A stretch of DNA of 64,000 bases from Rhizobium sp. BK313 (GCF_014193655.1 NZ_JACHZQ010000001.1:2356001-2420000); one strand, 5' to 3'; numbered from the stretch's first letter, positions 27,541 through 38,238 are shown. Translations and numbers: made by a program. Notes: generated by a model not told the origin, from the sequence alone.

Positions 27541-28323
27541 CTATCTCCAGCTCGGCTCCCGCCGTTCGAAGAATGCTGCGAGCCCTTCCCTTGCTTCTTC
27601 CGTCTCCCACGTATCAGCCAGTTGTGTGATGACGCGGTCGATGAGTTCGTCGGTTATCGGCACGCCGAGAGAACGGGCCAGTGCCTTTGCTCGCGCGGCG
27701 GCCTGCGGCGAGGCAGCGAGGAGGTGGCGGATTTCGGACTCGATGGCCTCGTCGAGCGCGTCCTCGGGAACAACGCGGGACAGCAGGCCGGCGGCATGGG
27801 CTTGCCATGCGTCGATGATCTTGCCGGAGAGGAAGAGCGGGCGGGCCTTGGCCTCGCCGATGCGGGCGATCACATAGGGGCTGATGGTGGCCGGGATGAT
27901 GCCGAGGCGAACCTCCGTCAGGCCGAAGCGGGCCGTCGCGGCGGCTATTGCCATGTCGCAGACACTGAGGATGCCGATACCGCCACCGAAAGCATTGCCG
28001 TGCACGCGGGCGATCAGCGGCTTCGGCAATTCGTTCAGAGCCTTGAACAGCATGGCGAGCCGTCGGGCTTCGGCGACGCGCTCGGCGCGGGTGGCGTCGA
28101 ACTGCGCGCGCATCCAACCGAGATCGCCGCCAGCACAGAAACTCGCACCCTCTCCCGCGAGAACAACCACACGCACGTTCGCATTCCGGCCAAGATCGTA
28201 AGCAGCTTCGGTCAGGGCATCGATCAACTCAGCCGATAGGGCGTTGTGCTTTCCCGGGCGCGCCAAGGTCAGGTGGGCGACACCGCGTTCCTCGATGGCG
28301 ATATGGATCGTTTGCGATGTCAT
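27541..28323 (-). CDS. liuC: Methylglutaconyl-CoA hydratase (crotonase family)
   Basis: 260 residues. It adds water to 3-methylglutaconyl-CoA to form HMG-CoA in leucine degradation. Crotonase oxyanion segments are GEGASFCAGGDLGWMR near 56-71 and AFGGGIGILSVCDMAIA near 107-123, followed by a Glu-containing LTEVRLGIIPATISPY. Its start overlaps the hmgL stop by 4 nt (ATGA). Its place as the last gene of a liu operon makes the assignment firm, although crotonase paralogues are many. It converges with the TIGR03808 gene. Confidence 0.92.
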   Translation of the reverse strand: MTSQTIHIAIEERGVAHLTLARPGKHNALSAELIDALTEAAYDLGRNANVRVVVLAGEGASFCAGGDLGWMRAQFDATRAERVAEARRLAMLFKALNELPKPLIARVHGNAFGGGIGILSVCDMAIAAATARFGLTEVRLGIIPATISPYVIARIGEAKARPLFLSGKIIDAWQAHAAGLLSRVVPEDALDEAIESEIRHLLAASPQAAARAKALARSLGVPITDELIDRVITQLADTWETEEAREGLAAFFERREPSWR

Positions 28324-29189
28324 GTGGCACTCCTGAGGCTGCTGGCAAAGGCGGCGGCGTGGGCAAGTTTCTCCTCGTTGAGGCCAGTCTCAAAGCCGTG
28401 CAAACTCAGATAGTGGTGAACCGCCACGGTATCGACATTGCCTTTGGCGCCGGGAGCAAAGGGGCAGCCGCCGAGACCGCCGGCGGCGGCGTCGAACACC
28501 CGCAGGCCCCGATCCAGGGCCACGCCGATATTGTCCAATGCCCTGCCCGAGGTATCGTGAAAATGGCCGGCCAGCATGGCGGCGGGAAGATCAGCAAGGA
28601 CAGCTTGCAGCATCCTGTCTACCGCCTCCGGTTCACCCCTGCCGATCGTGTCGCCAAGGCTGATCTCATAGCAGCCGAGCTCCCGCAATTGCCGGGCGAC
28701 GCTTGCGGCATTCGCAGGCGGCACGGTGCCTTCATAGGGGCATTCGACGACGCAACTGACGTAGCCGCGCAGGGGAATGCCGCGATCACGGCTCGCCGCC
28801 GCCACTGGCCGGAAGCGATCGATGCTTTCGGCGATGGAGCAATTGATGTTGCGCATCGAAAAACTCTCGGAGGCCGACGCGAAAATCGCCACCTCATCGG
28901 CGCCGGCGGCAAGCGCTGCCTCGAACCCCTGCATATTCGGCGTCAGCACGGCATAACGGACGCCAAGCTTCCGTTTGATCCCAGCCATGACGCCGGCGGC
29001 ATCGGAGAGCTGTGGCACCCATTTCGGGCTGACGAAGCTCGTGACTTCGATACGCTCGAAACCGCAATCGGAGAGCAGGTCCACCAGCTCAATCTTGGTC
29101 TCCGTGTCGATCAGCCGCTTTTCGTTCTGCAGGCCGTCCCGCGGTGCCATTTCGACGATGGTGACGTAATTGGGAGGGCGATCGGTCAT
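28320..29189 (-). CDS. liuE: Hydroxymethylglutaryl-CoA lyase
   Basis: 289 residues. It splits HMG-CoA into acetyl-CoA and acetoacetate, the last step of leucine breakdown. MAPRDGLQNEKR near 14-25 is the N-terminal signature. SLGDTIGRG is near 200, GHFHDTSGRA near 230 (metal His residues), and GGLGGCPFAPGAKGN near 260-275 carries the catalytic Cys. Both ends overlap neighbours by 4 nt (ATGA junctions), showing tight translational coupling in the liu operon. Confidence 0.95.
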   Translation of the reverse strand: MTDRPPNYVTIVEMAPRDGLQNEKRLIDTETKIELVDLLSDCGFERIEVTSFVSPKWVPQLSDAAGVMAGIKRKLGVRYAVLTPNMQGFEAALAAGADEVAIFASASESFSMRNINCSIAESIDRFRPVAAASRDRGIPLRGYVSCVVECPYEGTVPPANAASVARQLRELGCYEISLGDTIGRGEPEAVDRMLQAVLADLPAAMLAGHFHDTSGRALDNIGVALDRGLRVFDAAAGGLGGCPFAPGAKGNVDTVAVHHYLSLHGFETGLNEEKLAHAAAFASSLRSAT

Positions 29190-31180
29190 TGCGCGTCCTC
29201 CGGCCGGAGCATCAGGAGAACGGCGCTCTCGCTGGTCTGATCCCCTTCCCCGACATGCAGGCTTTCCACCACACCGTCGCGCGTCGCCGTCAGCGTCAAC
29301 TCCATTTTCATGGCTTCCATGATGATGAGTGCCTCGCCCTTCGCCACCATGTCGCCTTCCCGCACCCGGACGATCTTGATGAGGCCTGGCATCGGTGCAA
29401 TCAGCCGGTCGCTGCCGGCGACCTCTTCCTCAGCGCCATCCAGCGGATCGGGCCGATGGAAATGATCGGTACGGCCATCGAGGAACAGCGTCATGTCGTG
29501 TGGCGTCCGGAACACGTCGGCACTCAGTTGCCGGCCGTCGATTTCCACACGGCAGGCGCCGTCGCTGCGGCCGATGATGCGAACGGCGACAGCGCGATCA
29601 TCGAAATGCACCGAGAAGAGATCCTGTCCTTTCGTAATCACGCGGCAGTTTGCATGGCCGCCAATGTGACGCAGCGTCACGGGCCGATTTACCTCGCCCC
29701 AAAGCTGCCAGGCGCCAAGCGATTGCCAGGGATCACGCGCCAAGGATCGCGCCATGCCTTCCACTTCGAAGATGGCGGCAACGGCGAGCGCGACGTCATC
29801 AGGTGCTGATGCCGCGGTCAGCGCCTCCGCCTCGCGGTCGATCAGGCCGGTATCCGGATGGCCTGCAACAAAATCCGGCTGCAGGCTCAAGCGGATCAGA
29901 AAATCGACGTTGCTTGTTGTTCCAGCCACCTGCGTATGCTGTAGCGCTCGCGTCAGCTTGGCCAGTGCCGCTTGGCGGGTTGGGGCGTGGACGACAAGCT
30001 TGGCGATTAATGGATCGTAATGCGGCGTGATGCTGTCGCCCTGGCGCACGCCGGTGTCGACGCGTGCGTCACTCTCGGGAAATCTGAGGTGAGAGAGCGT
30101 GCCCGTCGCCGGCAGAAAACCGCGCGACGGATCCTCGGCATAAAGCCGCGCTTCGAAGGCCCAGCCGTCAATTGCGAGTTCGGCTTGGGTCTTCGGTAAG
30201 GGCCCGCCGCCGGCAATCCGCAATTGCCATTCGACCAGATCGACCCCGGCGATCGCCTCCGTGACGGGATGCTCGACCTGCAGGCGGGTGTTCATTTCCA
30301 TGAAGAAGAACCGCTCCGGCGATAGGCCGTCGGAAACATCGGCAATGAATTCAACCGTGCCTGCTCCACGATAGTCGATGGCACGCGCTGCCCGGACGGC
30401 AGCTTCGCCCATGGCATTGCGCATCTCCTCGGTCATGCCGGGGGCCGGCGCTTCCTCGATCACCTTCTGGTGTCGCCGCTGCAAAGAGCAATCGCGCTCG
30501 AAGAGATGCACGACATTGCCCTGACTGTCGCCGAAGACCTGGATTTCGATGTGACGGGGTTGGGTCAGATATTTTTCGATCAGTACCGCATCGTCCCCGA
30601 AGGCCGATTTTGCCTCGCGCCTTGCCGCTTCCAATGCAGCCGTAAAATCCTCCGTCCGGTCGACCCGACGCATGCCCTTGCCGCCGCCGCCGGCGCGCGC
30701 CTTAATCAGTACGGGATAGCCGATCTCCGTTGCCCGCTCCGCGAGGAACGCCGCGTCCTGCTTATCGCCGTGATAGCCTGGAACGACAGGCACACCAGCG
30801 CGCTCCATCAACGCCTTGGCCGCATCCTTCAGGCCCATGGCGCGGATCGAGGCCGGCGATGGACCGATGAAAACCAGTCCGGCAACTTCGACGGCCTCCG
30901 CGAAATCGGCATTTTCCGAGAGAAAGCCATAGCCCGGGTGAATGGCCTCGGCGTCGGATCGCTGTGCGGCAGCAATAATGCGCTCCTTCGAGAGATAGCT
31001 CTCGCTCGCGGCCGCCGCGCCGATATGGATCGCTTCATCGGCGAGCCCGACGTGTCGAGCATCGATATCGGCGTCGGAATAAACGGCGACCGTGCGGATG
31101 CCCATGCGCCTTGCCGTATGGATGATCCGGCAGGCGATTTCTCCGCGATTGGCGATCAATATCTTCGAAAACATGGGCAC
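29186..31180 (-). CDS. liuD: Methylcrotonyl-CoA carboxylase biotin-containing (alpha) subunit
   Basis: 664 residues. The N-terminal biotin carboxylase has KILIANRGEIACRII at 5-19, the glycine-rich GGGGKGMR near 165, and MNTRLQVEHPVTE near 285. A middle domain follows. A biotinyl domain with IMEAMKMEL (biotin on the Lys between the two Met) lies near 625. It carboxylates biotin for 3-methylcrotonyl-CoA carboxylation in leucine degradation. Sequence alone would also fit propionyl-CoA carboxylase; the neighbouring liuA, liuB, liuC and liuE decide the name. It starts 3 nt after the ridA stop. Confidence 0.94.
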   Translation of the reverse strand: MPMFSKILIANRGEIACRIIHTARRMGIRTVAVYSDADIDARHVGLADEAIHIGAAAASESYLSKERIIAAAQRSDAEAIHPGYGFLSENADFAEAVEVAGLVFIGPSPASIRAMGLKDAAKALMERAGVPVVPGYHGDKQDAAFLAERATEIGYPVLIKARAGGGGKGMRRVDRTEDFTAALEAARREAKSAFGDDAVLIEKYLTQPRHIEIQVFGDSQGNVVHLFERDCSLQRRHQKVIEEAPAPGMTEEMRNAMGEAAVRAARAIDYRGAGTVEFIADVSDGLSPERFFFMEMNTRLQVEHPVTEAIAGVDLVEWQLRIAGGGPLPKTQAELAIDGWAFEARLYAEDPSRGFLPATGTLSHLRFPESDARVDTGVRQGDSITPHYDPLIAKLVVHAPTRQAALAKLTRALQHTQVAGTTSNVDFLIRLSLQPDFVAGHPDTGLIDREAEALTAASAPDDVALAVAAIFEVEGMARSLARDPWQSLGAWQLWGEVNRPVTLRHIGGHANCRVITKGQDLFSVHFDDRAVAVRIIGRSDGACRVEIDGRQLSADVFRTPHDMTLFLDGRTDHFHRPDPLDGAEEEVAGSDRLIAPMPGLIKIVRVREGDMVAKGEALIIMEAMKMELTLTATRDGVVESLHVGEGDQTSESAVLLMLRPEDAQ

Positions 31181-31183
31181 ACC

Positions 31184-31567
31184 CTATTGCGCGGCAACGA
31201 CCTCTACTTCGAGCAGCCACGCGGTATCGAAAATGCCGGCGATCACCACCGTCATCGCCGGGGCGAGCGAGCCCAAGTACTCACTGCGGATCTCGCGGTT
31301 TTCTAGCGTGTGGTGACGGTCGGCAAGATAGGTGGTGACCTTGACGATGTCGGCCTTGCTCATTCCGGCGGCCTTAAGCTGGGCGTCGACATTGAGCCAG
31401 ACCTGACGCGCCTGCGCCTGAAATCCATCGGGAAGCGCATCGTCGACCGTCGTCGGAATCTGGCCGCTGACGAATAGCAATTTCTCGAAGTTTTCGAGCT
31501 TCACGGCCTGGGCGTAGCCGCCGCGCGGCTGAGGTGCGTTCTTGGCATTGACGGTGTCCCGTTTCAT
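31184..31567 (-). CDS. RidA family protein within the liu operon
   Basis: 127 residues. RidA-family proteins hydrolyse reactive enamine/imine intermediates from amino acid metabolism. NAPQPRGGYAQAV near the start, LLFVSGQIPT near 30, and VTTYLADRHH near 80 fit the family. ERL/EIRSEYLG near 95 departs from the canonical 'R..Y...F', so this is one of the RidA subfamilies rather than RidA itself. It sits between liuB (10 nt upstream) and liuD (3 nt downstream), so it is certainly cotranscribed. The exact substrate is unknown; a role in leucine degradation is inferred from position. Confidence 0.9.
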   Translation of the reverse strand: MKRDTVNAKNAPQPRGGYAQAVKLENFEKLLFVSGQIPTTVDDALPDGFQAQARQVWLNVDAQLKAAGMSKADIVKVTTYLADRHHTLENREIRSEYLGSLAPAMTVVIAGIFDTAWLLEVEVVAAQ

Positions 31568-31577
31568 CTCAGTCTCC

Positions 31578-33185
31578 TCACATCCTGAACAGGCCGAAGC
31601 GCGTGTCTTCTATGGGCGCATTGAGCGCCGCCGAAAGCGACAGCGCCAGCACATCGCGGCTCTTGCGCGGGTCGATGATGCCGTCATCCCAGAGACGCGC
31701 CGAGGCATAGAGCGGGTGGCTCTGGGTTTCGAACATTTTCAAGGTCGGCTGCTTGAAGGCCGCCTCCTCCTCTTTCGTCCAGGGTTTGCCCGAACGCGCC
31801 AGGGCCTCGCCGCGTACCGTCGCCAGCACGCCGGCCGCCTGCTCTCCGCCCATGACGGAAATGCGGCTGTTGGGCCAGGTCCAGAGAAAGCGCGGCGAGT
31901 AGGCGCGGCCGGCCATGCCGTAATTGCCGGCGCCGAAAGAGCCGCCGATCAGCATGGTGATCTTCGGCACTTTCGTCGTCGCCACCGCCGTCACCAGCTT
32001 GGCGCCGTGCTTGGCGATGCCCTCGGTCTCGTATTTCCGGCCGACCATGAAGCCCGTGATATTCTGCAGGAAGGCCAGCGGGATCTTGCGCTGCGAGCAA
32101 AGCTCGACGAAATGCGCGCCCTTCAGCGCCGATTCCGAAAACAGCACACCGTTGTTGGCGATGATGCCGACGGGGATGCCGTGAATATGAGCAAAACCGC
32201 AGACCAGTGTCGCGCCATAGCGCGCCTTGAATTCGTCAAAGCGCGAGCCGTCGGCGATGCGAGCGATAACTTCGCGGACATCGTAGGGCGTGCGCAGATC
32301 GGAGGGCACGATGCCGAGAATATCTTCCGGATCGTAGAGCGGCGGCTCCGGCGCCTGCAGTTCGACAGTCGTCGGCTTGCGGCGATTGAGATTGGCAACG
32401 GCCTGCCGGGCCAAGGCAAGCGCATGAGCATCATCTCGGGCCAGATGGTCGGCAACGCCGGAAAGGCGTGTGTGCACATCGCCGCCGCCGAGATCTTCGG
32501 CCGACACCACCTCACCGGTCGCGGCTTTGACCAGCGGCGGCCCCGCGAGAAAGATAGTCCCCTGCCCCTCGACGATGATGGTCTCGTCGGACATGGCCGG
32601 CACGTAGGCGCCCCCGGCCGTGCACGACCCCATGACCACAGCGATCTGCGGAATACCGGCCGCCGACATATTGGCTTGATTATAGAAGATGCGGCCGAAA
32701 TGATCGCGATCCGGAAAGACTTCATCCTGGTTCGGCAGATTGGCTCCGCCGGAATCCACCAGATAGAGGCAGGGGAGATTATTTTCCGCTGCGATCTCCT
32801 GGGCTCTGAGATGTTTCTTCACCGAGATCGGATAGTAGGTGCCGCCTTTGACCGTGGCATCGTTGCAAACGATCATGCAGTCGCGGCCGGCAACGCGGCC
32901 GATGCCGGCGATCAATCCGGCGCCTGGCGCATCATCGCCATACATGCCGTGCGCAGCCGTCGCGCCGATTTCGAGAAAAGGCGTCGCCGGATCTATCAGA
33001 CCCGCTACCCGGTCGCGCGGCAGCATCTTGCCGCGACTGACATGGCGCTCGCGCGCCTGTGCCCCGCCACCCTCCGCTGCCCGCAAGGCCGCCGCCTCGG
33101 CCACCCCGATCGCCTCCAGCATCGCGGCGCGATTGTCCCTGAAACGCTCCGAATGCGTGGAAATCTCTGACTTCAGGACGGTCAT
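31578..33185 (-). CDS. liuB: Methylcrotonyl-CoA carboxylase carboxyltransferase (beta) subunit
   Basis: 535 residues. A crotonase-fold carboxyltransferase that transfers CO2 from biotin to 3-methylcrotonyl-Co[21 protein letters not shown] near 54-73, [12 protein letters not shown] near 140, [18 protein letters not shown] near 180, and [18 protein letters not shown] near 415-432 are characteristic acyl-CoA carboxyltransferase blocks (oxyanion glycines). Length matches MCC beta. It is 35 nt after liuA and 10 nt before the RidA gene. Confidence 0.95.
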   Translation of the reverse strand: MTVLKSEISTHSERFRDNRAAMLEAIGVAEAAALRAAEGGGAQARERHVSRGKMLPRDRVAGLIDPATPFLEIGATAAHGMYGDDAPGAGLIAGIGRVAGRDCMIVCNDATVKGGTYYPISVKKHLRAQEIAAENNLPCLYLVDSGGANLPNQDEVFPDRDHFGRIFYNQANMSAAGIPQIAVVMGSCTAGGAYVPAMSDETIIVEGQGTIFLAGPPLVKAATGEVVSAEDLGGGDVHTRLSGVADHLARDDAHALALARQAVANLNRRKPTTVELQAPEPPLYDPEDILGIVPSDLRTPYDVREVIARIADGSRFDEFKARYGATLVCGFAHIHGIPVGIIANNGVLFSESALKGAHFVELCSQRKIPLAFLQNITGFMVGRKYETEGIAKHGAKLVTAVATTKVPKITMLIGGSFGAGNYGMAGRAYSPRFLWTWPNSRISVMGGEQAAGVLATVRGEALARSGKPWTKEEEAAFKQPTLKMFETQSHPLYASARLWDDGIIDPRKSRDVLALSLSAALNAPIEDTRFGLFRM

Positions 33186-33220
33186 ACGGCATCACCAAAA
33201 GTTGGGGTGAAACTTCGATA

Positions 33221-34384
33221 TCAAACAGTCTCTGCAAATAGCTCCCGCCCGATCAGCATGCGGCGGATTTCCGAGGTGCCGGCGCCGATTTCGTAGAGCT
33301 TGGCGTCGCGCAGCAGCCGGCCGGCGGGATAGTCGTTGGTGTAGCCGTTGCCGCCAAGGGCCTGGATGCATTCGAGCGCCATGGCGGTCGCCTTCTCCGC
33401 GGCATAGAGGATGCAGCCGGCAGCGTCCTTGCGGGTCGTTTCGCCGCGATCGCAGGCGGCGGCAACCGCATAGACATAGGCGCGGGCGGCGTTCATGGTC
33501 ACATACATGTCGGCAAGCTTGCCTTGCATCAACTGGAACTCGCCGATCGGCTGGCCAAACTGCCTGCGTTCATGCAGGTATGGCAGCACCACGTCCATGC
33601 AAGCGGCCATGATGCCGAGCGGGCCTCCCGACAGGACAACGCGCTCATAGTCGAGCCCGGACATCAGCACGCGGACACCGCCATCGATCTGACCCAGCAC
33701 ATTCTCCGCCGGCACCTCGCAATCGATAAAAACCAGCTCCGAGGTACTGGAGCCGCGCATGCCGAGCTTGTCGAGTTTCTGGCCGACCGAGAAACCCTTA
33801 AAAGCCTTCTCGACAAGGAAAGCGCTAATGCCGCGAGGGCCGGCCTCCGGCGCAGTCTTGGCATAAACGACCAGCACGTCGGCATCCGGACCGTTGGTGA
33901 TCCACATCTTGCTGCCATTCAACACGTAGCGGTCGCCGCGCTTTTCGGCCTGAAGCTTCATCGAGACGACATCGGAGCCGGAGCCGGGTTCCGACATGGC
34001 CAGCGCACCGATATGCTCGCCGGAAATCAGCTTCGGCAAATAGTGCGCCTTCTGCTCTTCGGTGCCGTTGCGGTTGATCTGGTTGACGCAGAGATTGGAA
34101 TGGGCGCCGTAGCTCAGACCAACGGAGGCCGAGGCGCGGCTGATCTCCTCCATGGCGACGGCATGCGCGACATAGCCAAGACCGGCGCCGCCACAGGCTT
34201 CATCGGCGGTAATGCCGAGCAGCCCAATATCGCCCATCTCCCGCCACAGAGCCTTCGGAAAACCATTGTTGCGATCGAACTCATCGGCAAGCGGCGCGAT
34301 GCGCTGGCCGGCAAAGCGGCGCACGCTGTCGCGCAGTGCCTCGATCTCCTCGCCGAGCGCGAAGTTCAATCCCCCAGCATACAT
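33221..34384 (-). CDS. liuA: Isovaleryl-CoA dehydrogenase
   Basis: 387 residues. FAD enzyme oxidising isovaleryl-CoA to 3-methylcrotonyl-CoA and passing electrons to [18 protein letters not shown] near 95-109 is the IVD signature. [11 protein letters not shown] is near 130. [14 protein letters not shown] near 245 holds the catalytic Glu position typical of [24 protein letters not shown] is near 350 (in parts: [21 protein letters not shown]). ATG 34384 with GGGAGGAGAAGGCG is preferred over 34414. It is the first gene of the liu operon. Confidence 0.96.
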   Translation of the reverse strand: MYAGGLNFALGEEIEALRDSVRRFAGQRIAPLADEFDRNNGFPKALWREMGDIGLLGITADEACGGAGLGYVAHAVAMEEISRASASVGLSYGAHSNLCVNQINRNGTEEQKAHYLPKLISGEHIGALAMSEPGSGSDVVSMKLQAEKRGDRYVLNGSKMWITNGPDADVLVVYAKTAPEAGPRGISAFLVEKAFKGFSVGQKLDKLGMRGSSTSELVFIDCEVPAENVLGQIDGGVRVLMSGLDYERVVLSGGPLGIMAACMDVVLPYLHERRQFGQPIGEFQLMQGKLADMYVTMNAARAYVYAVAAACDRGETTRKDAAGCILYAAEKATAMALECIQALGGNGYTNDYPAGRLLRDAKLYEIGAGTSEIRRMLIGRELFAETV

Positions 34385-34410
34385 CGCCTTCTCCTCCCGC
34401 TTTTCCCGAT

Positions 34411-34448
34411 GCATGATCCCGAAACAGCCATGCGTCCCTTGGGATCAT
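34411..34448. repeat. Degenerate Rhizobiales palindromic repeat upstream of liuA
   Basis: GCATGATCCCGAAA begins the unit and GGGATCAT (34441-34448) closes it; arms ATGATCCC/GGGATCAT are perfect over 8 bp. The left side matches the common 'GCATGATCCCGAAAA' unit, while the centre has diverged from the copy at 13120-13163. It lies between the oxidoreductase stop and liuA, so it may form a hairpin that ends the upstream message. Confidence 0.6.
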
Positions 34449-34475
34449 ACTCTCCTCAAAACCCTCATGAGCACA

Positions 34476-37400
34476 TCACGCCGCATCGGCGGGAACGTGG
34501 TGCTTTTCCTCCGGCATTTCATAGGTCTTCAGCTTCTCGGCGATCCGCGCCATGACCTTCCGGGCAGCCTCCTCCTTGACGGGTCCGAAGCCCCTGATTT
34601 CATCGAACAATGACAGGATGGCAAGGGCCTCCGTCTCATTGTCCGCGCGCAGGCCGTTGAGAACACGGTCGGCAATCACTTCATACTCGCCGATCAACCG
34701 ACGCTCCAGCCGGCGTTCCCGCATGTAGCCGAAGGGATCGAAGGCGGTGCCGCGCAGCCGTTTCATCGGCGCGAGCCGGCGCAGCAGCGGCAATATCCAG
34801 GGGCCGAATTCACGCTTCTTCGGTCGGCCGTTCGGGTCCTTGCCTGCCAGCATCGGCGGGGCAAGATTGAAGGCCAGCTTGAAGTCGCCTTCCATCTCGT
34901 CACGCAAGTGAGCCTCGAAAGCGGGATCGGTCAACAACCGCGCCACTTCATATTCGTCCTTATAGGCCAGCACGCGCGCATAGGTGACGGCGACGGCGAA
35001 AGGCACCTTATCCAAGAGCCGCTCCCTGGCAGCCGCAGCCGTGGCGCGCTGGACGAAAGCGGCGTAGCAAACAGCAAGCGCGGCGTTCTGATAGGCGGTC
35101 AAATGCGCCTTGCGGTGGGCAATCAGCTCGTCGAGGCTCATCTCGGCCAGCGTCTTCTTGGCATCCGGTTCCGTCATCATCTCGTGCACGGACTGCGGAT
35201 CATGCGCCAGCCGACGGCCCCATTGGAAGGCCGAGAGGCTGGCCTTCACGGCCACGCCGTTGAGCTCGATCGCCTTCTCGATGGCTTCCAGCGACAGCGG
35301 CAGCAGGCCGCGCTGCCAAGCAAAGCCTGTGAGCAGGATATTGGTCGACATGGCATCGCCGGTGACCTCGCTCGCAATGTGGCCAAAATCGAGGAAGACG
35401 GATTTATCGCTGACGGTCTTGGCGATGGCATGCTGAATCGAGCCGATCTTGAAATCGAAGTCGCGATTGCGAACAAAGTCGGCGACCGGCATCAGGCCTG
35501 TATTGACGATGGCGGTCGTGCGGGTCGAAGCGCACAGCGTAATCGCATCTTTGGATGCACCCACCACTTCGTCGGCGGCGAGTAACAGGTCGGCACCGCC
35601 GTTGACGATACGCGACGAGGTCACATCCGCCTCACTATAGCCGATGCGCAGATGGCTCATGACAGCACCGCCCTTCTGCGCGAGACCGGCCATGTCGAGG
35701 ATCATCGGAACCTTCCCGTCAAGATGGGCGGCCATGCCGAGGATGGCGCCGATGGTCAGAATGCCGGTGCCGCCGACGCCGGCAATGGCGATGTTCCACG
35801 GCCGAACGCCAATGATGGGGATCTCCGGCATCGGCACATCGGCATCTGCGTGCTCCAGCGCTGCGCGCTTCCGGCGCTTGCCGCCATGGACGGTGACGAA
35901 GGAAGGGCAGAAGCCTTTGACGCAGGAGAAATCCTTGTTGCAGCTCGACTGGTTGATCTGGCGCTTGCGGCCGAACTCCGTCTCCAATGGCTCGACGGAA
36001 ATGCAGTTGGACTGCACCGAGCAGTCGCCGCAGCCTTCGCAGACCGCGGGATTGATGAAGACGCGTTTGGCCGGGTCCTCCAACAGGCCGCGGCTCCTGC
36101 GCCGACGTTTTTCAGCGGCACAGGTCTGGACATAGACGATCGCCGAGCAACCTTCGGTCTCGCGCAGCGTCAGCATCACCTGATCGATATTGTCGCGATG
36201 CAGAACTTTGACGCCGGGGGCCAGGTCCGATGACGAATAGGCCGAGGGATTTTCCGAGAGCAGATAGATCGGCGAGACGCCTTCACCGTGCAACTGGCGG
36301 GTCAAGAGCTGAGGCGTCAGATAGCCGTCGATCGGCTGGCCACCGGTCATGGCGACGGCATCGTTGTAGAGCAGCTTATAAGTGACATTGACCTTGGCGG
36401 CGACCGACTGGCGGACAGCGAGAATGCCGGAATGGAAATAGGTGCCGTCACCGAGATTGACGAACATGTGCTTCTCGTCGGTGTAGCGGGCAATTGCCGT
36501 CCAGGGCACACCTTCGCCGCCCATCTGCGTGAAGGTCTCGGTGTTGCGGTCCATCCAGGTGACCATGTAGTGGCAACCGATGCCGGCCATGGCGCGGCTG
36601 CCTTCGGGAACGCGGGTGGACGTGTTGTGCGGACAGCCGGAGCAGAAGAACGGCGTGCGCTGCAAAGGCGCGACATGCGTGCGGCTGATCTGGCCCCGTT
36701 CAGCGAGATAGGCAAGCTTGGCGGCGATATGGTCATGCAGTGAAGGATCGAGATCGAGCTTGACGATGCGTCCTGCAATGGCCCTGGCCACCGAGCCGAC
36801 GGTCAGCGCCGCCGACAGGCTGAGATAGGGCTTGTCGTGTTCATCGAACTTGCCGACGATGCGCGGGCGTACATCGGCGCGCCAGTTGAAGAGTTGCTGC
36901 TTTATCTGGTTTTCGATGATCTCGCGCCGTTCTTCGACGACGAGCACCTCGTCCAGCCCTTCGGAGAAATGCCGGACGGCCTCCGGCTCCAGCGGCCAGG
37001 GCATACGGACTTTCAGGATACGCAGGCCGATCGCGGCCATTTCCTTCGGACCGATTTCGAGTTCGCGCAGCGCCTGCAATACGTCCTCATAGGCCTTGCC
37101 GGAGGAGATGATGCCGAAGCGGGCATTGGGCACATCATGGGTGATTTCATCGACGCGATTGGCGCGCGCAAAGGCGATGGCGGCATAGGCCTTATAGGTC
37201 TGCAGCCTATCGTCCTGCACCAGCGGCGGATCGGGCCAACGCAGGTTCAAGCCGCCGGGTGGCAACTCGAAATCAGTCGGAAGCACGAATTGACGCTTCT
37301 CACCCGAGAGATCGACCGCGGCTGTCGTCTCGATCGTATCGGCAATGAATTTCATGCCGACCCAGCAGCCGGAATAGCGCGACATGGCAATGCCGAGCAG

Positions 37401-37949
37401 GCCATATTCGAGGAATTCGTGGATCGACGATGGATAGATGACCGGGATGACCGCCGACATGAAATCATGGTCGGTCTGGTGTGGGATCGTGGAGGATTTG
37501 GCGGAATGATCGTCGCCAGCAAAACAGAGGACGCCACCATGTTTCGACGTGCCGGCGGCATTGCCGTGTTTCAGCACGTCACCGGAGCGGTCGACGCCAG
37601 GACCCTTGCCGTACCAGATGCCGAGCACACCGTCCTTGCGCACCCCGGGGGACAGACCGACTTGTTGCGTGCCCCATATGGCTGTGGCGGCAAGGTCCTC
37701 ATTGATGCCTGGCTGGAAGGTGACGTCGTGCTGGTCGAGATAGGTCTTGGCTTTTAGAAGCTGCTGGTCATAGCCGCCAAGCGGCGAGCCACGATAGCCC
37801 GATATGAAGGCGGCGGTATTCAGACCCGCGGCACGGTCGCGCCGCATCTGCGTCATCGGCAGACGCACCAAGGTCTGCAGGCCGGTCATGAAGACGCGGC
37901 CTTCATCTGCGGTATATTTGTCGTCAAGCGATACGCTCGTCGCAAGCAT
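34476..37949 (-). CDS. Indolepyruvate ferredoxin oxidoreductase (fused alpha/beta type)
   Basis: 1157 residues. It oxidatively decarboxylates aryl-2-oxoacids such as indolepyruvate to the acyl-CoA, using thiamine diphosphate and Fe-S centres. The N-terminal pyrimidine-binding part has [13 protein letters not shown] near 50. The TPP-binding part has [11 protein letters not shown] and [11 protein letters not shown] (about 460-510). A cysteine-rich segment [16 protein letters not shown] and [14 protein letters not shown] (about 630-680) would hold Fe-S clusters. The C-terminal gamma-type domain has [15 protein letters not shown] near 725. I chose ATG 37949, with GGGAGGAGAGCAG, and rejected a frame extension to 38240. 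It lies upstream of liuA on the same strand and may be coregulated. Confidence 0.93.
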   Translation of the reverse strand: MLATSVSLDDKYTADEGRVFMTGLQTLVRLPMTQMRRDRAAGLNTAAFISGYRGSPLGGYDQQLLKAKTYLDQHDVTFQPGINEDLAATAIWGTQQVGLSPGVRKDGVLGIWYGKGPGVDRSGDVLKHGNAAGTSKHGGVLCFAGDDHSAKSSTIPHQTDHDFMSAVIPVIYPSSIHEFLEYGLLGIAMSRYSGCWVGMKFIADTIETTAAVDLSGEKRQFVLPTDFELPPGGLNLRWPDPPLVQDDRLQTYKAYAAIAFARANRVDEITHDVPNARFGIISSGKAYEDVLQALRELEIGPKEMAAIGLRILKVRMPWPLEPEAVRHFSEGLDEVLVVEERREIIENQIKQQLFNWRADVRPRIVGKFDEHDKPYLSLSAALTVGSVARAIAGRIVKLDLDPSLHDHIAAKLAYLAERGQISRTHVAPLQRTPFFCSGCPHNTSTRVPEGSRAMAGIGCHYMVTWMDRNTETFTQMGGEGVPWTAIARYTDEKHMFVNLGDGTYFHSGILAVRQSVAAKVNVTYKLLYNDAVAMTGGQPIDGYLTPQLLTRQLHGEGVSPIYLLSENPSAYSSSDLAPGVKVLHRDNIDQVMLTLRETEGCSAIVYVQTCAAEKRRRRSRGLLEDPAKRVFINPAVCEGCGDCSVQSNCISVEPLETEFGRKRQINQSSCNKDFSCVKGFCPSFVTVHGGKRRKRAALEHADADVPMPEIPIIGVRPWNIAIAGVGGTGILTIGAILGMAAHLDGKVPMILDMAGLAQKGGAVMSHLRIGYSEADVTSSRIVNGGADLLLAADEVVGASKDAITLCASTRTTAIVNTGLMPVADFVRNRDFDFKIGSIQHAIAKTVSDKSVFLDFGHIASEVTGDAMSTNILLTGFAWQRGLLPLSLEAIEKAIELNGVAVKASLSAFQWGRRLAHDPQSVHEMMTEPDAKKTLAEMSLDELIAHRKAHLTAYQNAALAVCYAAFVQRATAAAARERLLDKVPFAVAVTYARVLAYKDEYEVARLLTDPAFEAHLRDEMEGDFKLAFNLAPPMLAGKDPNGRPKKREFGPWILPLLRRLAPMKRLRGTAFDPFGYMRERRLERRLIGEYEVIADRVLNGLRADNETEALAILSLFDEIRGFGPVKEEAARKVMARIAEKLKTYEMPEEKHHVPADAA

Positions 37950-38138
37950 CTGCTCTCCTCCCGAGATCGCAGTCACCAATTGCGTAATATATTTCGCCAA
38001 ATGCCTCCTACCGCACCAGCGAAAACTCCCCACAATATTAGCATGCGCCGTCGCTAATTTCCGAACGAAGGCGGTACGCTCGCGGCATGATTTGCAAAGA
38101 TTGAAGGGGTTGACGGATATTTTCGTGCTTGCTGCCGT

Positions 38139-38187
38139 GCACCCATCAAAAGCTTTCATTGCAGATATAAGTTCAAGCCTCTTCCGT
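38139..38187 (+). promoter_or_regulatory. Conserved GST promoter block, copy A
   Basis: A 49-bp block 51 nt before the GST start at 38239. It shares 39 of 49 bases with a block at 41274-41322 (minus strand), also 51 nt before a GST start. The longest shared run is CCATCAAAAGCTTTCAT. Its core ATCAAAAGCTTTCAT fits the T-N11-A pattern with near dyad symmetry, as LysR-type operators do. GATAT and CTTCCGT are also shared. A LysR gene lies directly downstream of the GST. Confidence 0.65.
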
Positions 38188-38238
38188 TTGTCGAAACCAG
38201 CCAATAACCTCGCTTCGACTCGATTTCGGAGACTGACC

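Noticed and set aside
31542..33170. 542-codon open frame on the plus strand opposite liuB
   Set aside because: Antisense frame typical of GC-rich coding DNA; its translation shows no domain, while the minus strand is a clear carboxyltransferase.
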